Source: Gemmatimonadota bacterium
GTDB lineage: Bacteria; Latescibacterota; UBA2968; UBA8231
NCBI GenBank assembly: GCA_026706165.1
Contig: JAPOZF010000502.1
Span: 1-7,759 of the forward strand
Length of the DNA: 7,759 nucleotides
Direction: 5' to 3'
Part shown: positions 5,584 through 7,759 of the stretch, one piece after another
How the letters are laid out: each line of letters opens with the position of its first letter
Numbering within the stretch: position 1 is the stretch's first letter
Program-made: the position numbers and the translations under genes
Notes under the pieces: model-generated
What the model was told of the DNA's origin: nothing
Databases searched by the model: none
Seen by the model: the letters and a program-made list of their open reading frames with translations, nothing else

Positions 5584-6525
5584 TCAGTTCCCGATCGCCC
5601 TGGCGATGTGGCCGAAGCTGCGGCGCAACCAGGCGATCTTGTCGGTGGGTAGAGGACCTTTCTCCAGGCTGGCGATGTTGCGCTGAATGTGCTCGAGTCG
5701 AATGCTCCCGCACATCACCGTGGTGATCCCCTCGGTGAACGCCGCGTAGCGATAGGCGGCCTCGGGCAGGGATTGTATGCCGCCGTCCGCCAGCAGGTGG
5801 TCGAACGGATGCCCCGGTAAACCCTCCGCAAGCAGGCCGTCGGCGCGGAGTTCCGCCACCACCTGTCCAAGTCGATTGCGGTCCGAAAACACGTTGCGGA
5901 CGGTGAATACGTTTATCGTGCCGATCTCCTGCTCAATACAGTACGGCAAAACCCATCCTTCTGCGGACTGGTTGAGCATGTTGTGGCCGACCATCGCGGC
6001 GTCAGCCAGTCCTGTCGGCAGGAAGGCCCGCAGCCATTCGTGATCGTCGTCCGACCTGGTCACCTCGCTGGAGCCGATGAACCGGATCTTCCCCTGTTCC
6101 AGCAGCTTTCCCAGAGCCGGCAGGTGCTCTCCGACCGCGGCCTCGAGAGCCTGGGGATGACGCGTGGTCACCAGCAGCAGGTCGATGAAATCGAACTGGA
6201 GCCGCCGAAGGCTGGCTTCGACCGAGGCAACGACTTCGCTACCTGAAAAAGGGGCGCCCTCATCGTCGGCAAGCGCCACCTTGGTCGATACAACGAGGCG
6301 ATCGCGGGGCAGGTGGCGGAGGGCTCGTCCGAGAATCAGCTCGCTTTCGCCGTAACCAGGGGAGGTGTCGAAGTAGTGGATGCCGAGGTCGAAGACCTCG
6401 TGCAGAAGCCTGTGAATATCCGCTTCGGGCACGTCGGCATTCTGCCCCAGTTGATTGTGTCCGCCAGTGCCCATTCCCATGACGGGCACCACGAGGTCCG
6501 TGCGTCCAAGGGTGCGATAGATCAT
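5584..6525 (-). CDS. Aldo/keto reductase family protein
   Basis: The 313-residue protein is a TIM-barrel NAD(P)H-dependent oxidoreductase that would reduce an aldehyde or ketone, or oxidise a sugar or alcohol. It opens with the family signature YRTLGRTDLVVPVMGMGTGG. DTSPGYGESELILGRAL holds Asp53 and Tyr58, and STKV holds Lys82, three of the four catalytic residues. The fourth, a His five residues after the Asp of IDL, is Thr120 here (IDLLLVTTRHP); His123 lies three residues later. GKIRFIGSS (146-154 region) and the C-terminal VMCGSIRLEHIQRNI cofactor segment are normal. The ATG at 6525 follows a modest AGGA (6532-6535) six bases away, inside a small inverted repeat (TGCCGT 6527-6532, ACGGCA 6551-6556). 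The gene converges on the PLP enzyme gene with 36 bases between them and diverges from the acetyltransferase gene. It could reduce the aldehyde released by an aldolase, but that link is inference from proximity. Confidence 0.9.
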   Translation of the reverse strand: MIYRTLGRTDLVVPVMGMGTGGHNQLGQNADVPEADIHRLLHEVFDLGIHYFDTSPGYGESELILGRALRHLPRDRLVVSTKVALADDEGAPFSGSEVVASVEASLRRLQFDFIDLLLVTTRHPQALEAAVGEHLPALGKLLEQGKIRFIGSSEVTRSDDDHEWLRAFLPTGLADAAMVGHNMLNQSAEGWVLPYCIEQEIGTINVFTVRNVFSDRNRLGQVVAELRADGLLAEGLPGHPFDHLLADGGIQSLPEAAYRYAAFTEGITTVMCGSIRLEHIQRNIASLEKGPLPTDKIAWLRRSFGHIARAIGN

Positions 6526-6603
6526 GTGCCGTCCTGTCTTTTCCGGTTTTACGGCAACAACCTACATTAGGCCTCCTCTGCCATTCAAGAAACCGAACAG
6601 GCC

Positions 6604-7617
6604 ATGACAGGATCGACGCCCTCTTCGGACTTCCCCCACCGGATCGAACGGACCGAGCCGCCTCTCGAGGAGAGCCAGAAGGAACAGTTCGTCGAATTGT
6701 GGGAGGGTATTTTCGAAACCTCGTACGACTTCCTCGAAAACACCCTGATCGGGGCCGAGGCGAAGTTCAACAGCGACCTGTTCTACAGCATTTCACCAGA
6801 CGGGGAAACCGCGGCTACTTCGCACGTGACGGTAGCGCGCCGCGACCCCGAAATCGGTGGTCTCGGAGAGGTAGCCACCGCGACCCGCCACCGTCGCCAG
6901 GGCATGGCGGCGGCCGCCTGCGAGCGCGCCCTGCAGGATTTCATGGAGAACGGGGGGGAGGCCCTCTTTCTCGGAACCGGCAATCCGGATGCGGCGCGGG
7001 TGTATCACCGCCTCGGCTGGCGCAAGTTGTGCGGTTCAAACGCCATGGTCGCTTTGAGCCGGGGGCAATCCCCGGAGGAATACCTCGTCGACTACTTTCG
7101 CGGCGGGCAGCCCGGAGAGATCCAGCCGGCATCGCCGGAGGTCCGGGTGGCGATGATTCCGCTCATCCACACGCCGCATGACTGGAAGATTCTCGACGCC
7201 AACGTTGGCATCCATTCGAACCGCTACCAGGTGCAGCCCTCGGTAATGGGATTGTACCCCAGGTACGAGTCCCTGCTGAGCACCGGAGGAACCTGGTTCG
7301 AGCTGCGCTGCGACCGGGGCCGCACCGTCGGCCTGGCCAGCGCCCGGATGGCGGATGGGGGTGTCTGCCGGATCGACGGATTCATCCACCCGCGCTACCT
7401 GGAAGGATGGCCCGAACTCATGGACAGGGCCTGTCGCTGGGGAAGCGAACGGGGAGCCGGGGCAAGCGAAGCGGCCGTCTGCATCGAAGACGAGGAGAAA
7501 ATGGAGGCGTTCCGCCGGCTTGGTTTCGGCATGGACCGCCGCCCCGGTCCGGAAATGGCCGTATGTGACCGGGCCGTCGCTTCATTGATATTGCGCAAGG
7601 AAACCGAAACGGGGTGA
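6604..7617 (+). CDS. GNAT acetyltransferase with two tandem domains
   Basis: The 337-residue protein is a GNAT-fold acyl-CoA N-acyltransferase. Motif A is VATATRHRRQGMAAAACERAL (90 onwards): Arg97-x-x-Gly100-x-Ala102 is the acetyl-CoA pyrophosphate loop. Motif B is NPDAARVYHRLGW (127-139), with Tyr134 in the position of the usual catalytic acid. A second, degenerate GNAT-like half follows at about 180-325: VGLASARM, CRIDGFIHPRYLEGW and DEEKMEAFRRLGF repeat the strand-helix-strand pattern of the first domain without a clear acetyl-CoA loop. Such duplicated GNATs often use the first domain for catalysis. The acceptor is unknown. The ATG at 6604 has only AGG directly before it, so the ribosome binding site is weak and the start could be a little downstream. 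The gene stands 78 bases from the divergent reductase start and is followed after 10 bases by an enolase-superfamily gene, probably in one transcript. Confidence 0.85.
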   Translation: MTGSTPSSDFPHRIERTEPPLEESQKEQFVELWEGIFETSYDFLENTLIGAEAKFNSDLFYSISPDGETAATSHVTVARRDPEIGGLGEVATATRHRRQGMAAAACERALQDFMENGGEALFLGTGNPDAARVYHRLGWRKLCGSNAMVALSRGQSPEEYLVDYFRGGQPGEIQPASPEVRVAMIPLIHTPHDWKILDANVGIHSNRYQVQPSVMGLYPRYESLLSTGGTWFELRCDRGRTVGLASARMADGGVCRIDGFIHPRYLEGWPELMDRACRWGSERGAGASEAAVCIEDEEKMEAFRRLGFGMDRRPGPEMAVCDRAVASLILRKETETG

Positions 7618-7627
7618 CAGACCGAGG

Positions 7628-7759
7628 ATGCAGATATCTGACGTAAAGCTGTATATCATCAACAAGGGCGGCAAAGTCGAGTTCGGCCTGGGAAATACGG
7701 CGAACTACGTGCTCCTGACGGTCCACACAGACCGCGGGATAACGGGCGTCGGCGAAGCT
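7628..7759 (+). CDS. Enolase-superfamily enzyme (mandelate racemase/muconate lactonizing type), N-terminal fragment
   Basis: Forty-four codons are present before the window ends. The peptide MQISDVKLYIINKGG, then NYVLLTVHTDRGITGVGEA, is the start of the N-terminal capping domain of the mandelate racemase/muconate lactonizing group. There the first strand (I-x-D-V-K-x-Y) is followed by a strand ending in T(D)xGxxGxGEA. The full protein would have about 350-420 residues, with Mg2+-binding acids and catalytic Lys/His in the missing TIM barrel. Members dehydrate sugar acids, racemise or cycloisomerise; the barrel is needed to tell which. No in-frame start exists before the ATG, yet the only SD-like sequence (GAGG 7624-7627) touches it, so initiation may rely on coupling to the acetyltransferase stop 10 bases upstream. 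Confidence 0.85.
   Translation, partial: MQISDVKLYIINKGGKVEFGLGNTANYVLLTVHTDRGITGVGEA

Noticed and set aside
6526..6603. Operator-like inverted half-sites (CGGTTT 6544-6549 with AAACCG 6590-6595; CCTGT 6533-6537 with ACAGG 6597-6601)
   Set aside because: The half-sites have unequal spacing on the two arms and no clear promoter elements accompany them, so chance similarity is likely.

Overview
The window is GC-rich bacterial DNA with Shine-Dalgarno (SD)-led genes on both strands. It carries six protein genes in good condition, two of them cut by the window edges, and one decayed transposase. No RNA gene, CRISPR array or phage block is visible. The host cannot be named from this sequence. A DUF4159 protein, beta-propeller proteins, a DSD1-type PLP enzyme, an aldo/keto reductase and an enolase-superfamily enzyme together recall large environmental genomes such as Latescibacterota, Poribacteria or Planctomycetota-like lineages. 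That is a weak inference from gene content only.

Left part (1-1565): the C-terminus of a DUF4159 protein ends at 262 and is followed by a strong hairpin with a T-run (282-320). Next, on the minus strand, lies an IS1380-family transposase remnant (348-1235). It has lost the catalytic centre and the C-terminus and carries two compensating frameshifts. From 1236 to 1565 there is no credible gene, only short repeats just upstream of the transposase.

Middle part (1566-5547): a minus-strand propeller protein with NHL-like blades, resembling peptidyl-alpha-hydroxyglycine amidating lyases, diverges from a plus-strand pair. The pair is an exported double-propeller protein (N-terminal propeller plus C-terminal Kelch propeller) and, starting on the next base after its stop codon, a fold-type III PLP enzyme of the D-threonine aldolase / D-serine dehydratase family. 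Two perfect TTGACA hexamers lie back to back between the divergent genes.

Right part (5584-7759): a minus-strand aldo/keto reductase converges on the PLP enzyme gene. It diverges from a two-domain GNAT acetyltransferase, which is followed after 10 bases by the start of an enolase-superfamily (mandelate racemase/muconate lactonizing type) gene that runs off the window.

Read together, the right two thirds looks like a small-molecule catabolic neighbourhood handling hydroxy-amino acids, aldehydes and hydroxy or sugar acids, with exported propeller proteins of unknown ligand. The cooperation is inferred from proximity. I see no convincing new defence or mobile system. The most notable points are altered catalytic positions in the PLP enzyme and the reductase, and the tight coupling of an exported propeller to a probably cytoplasmic enzyme.
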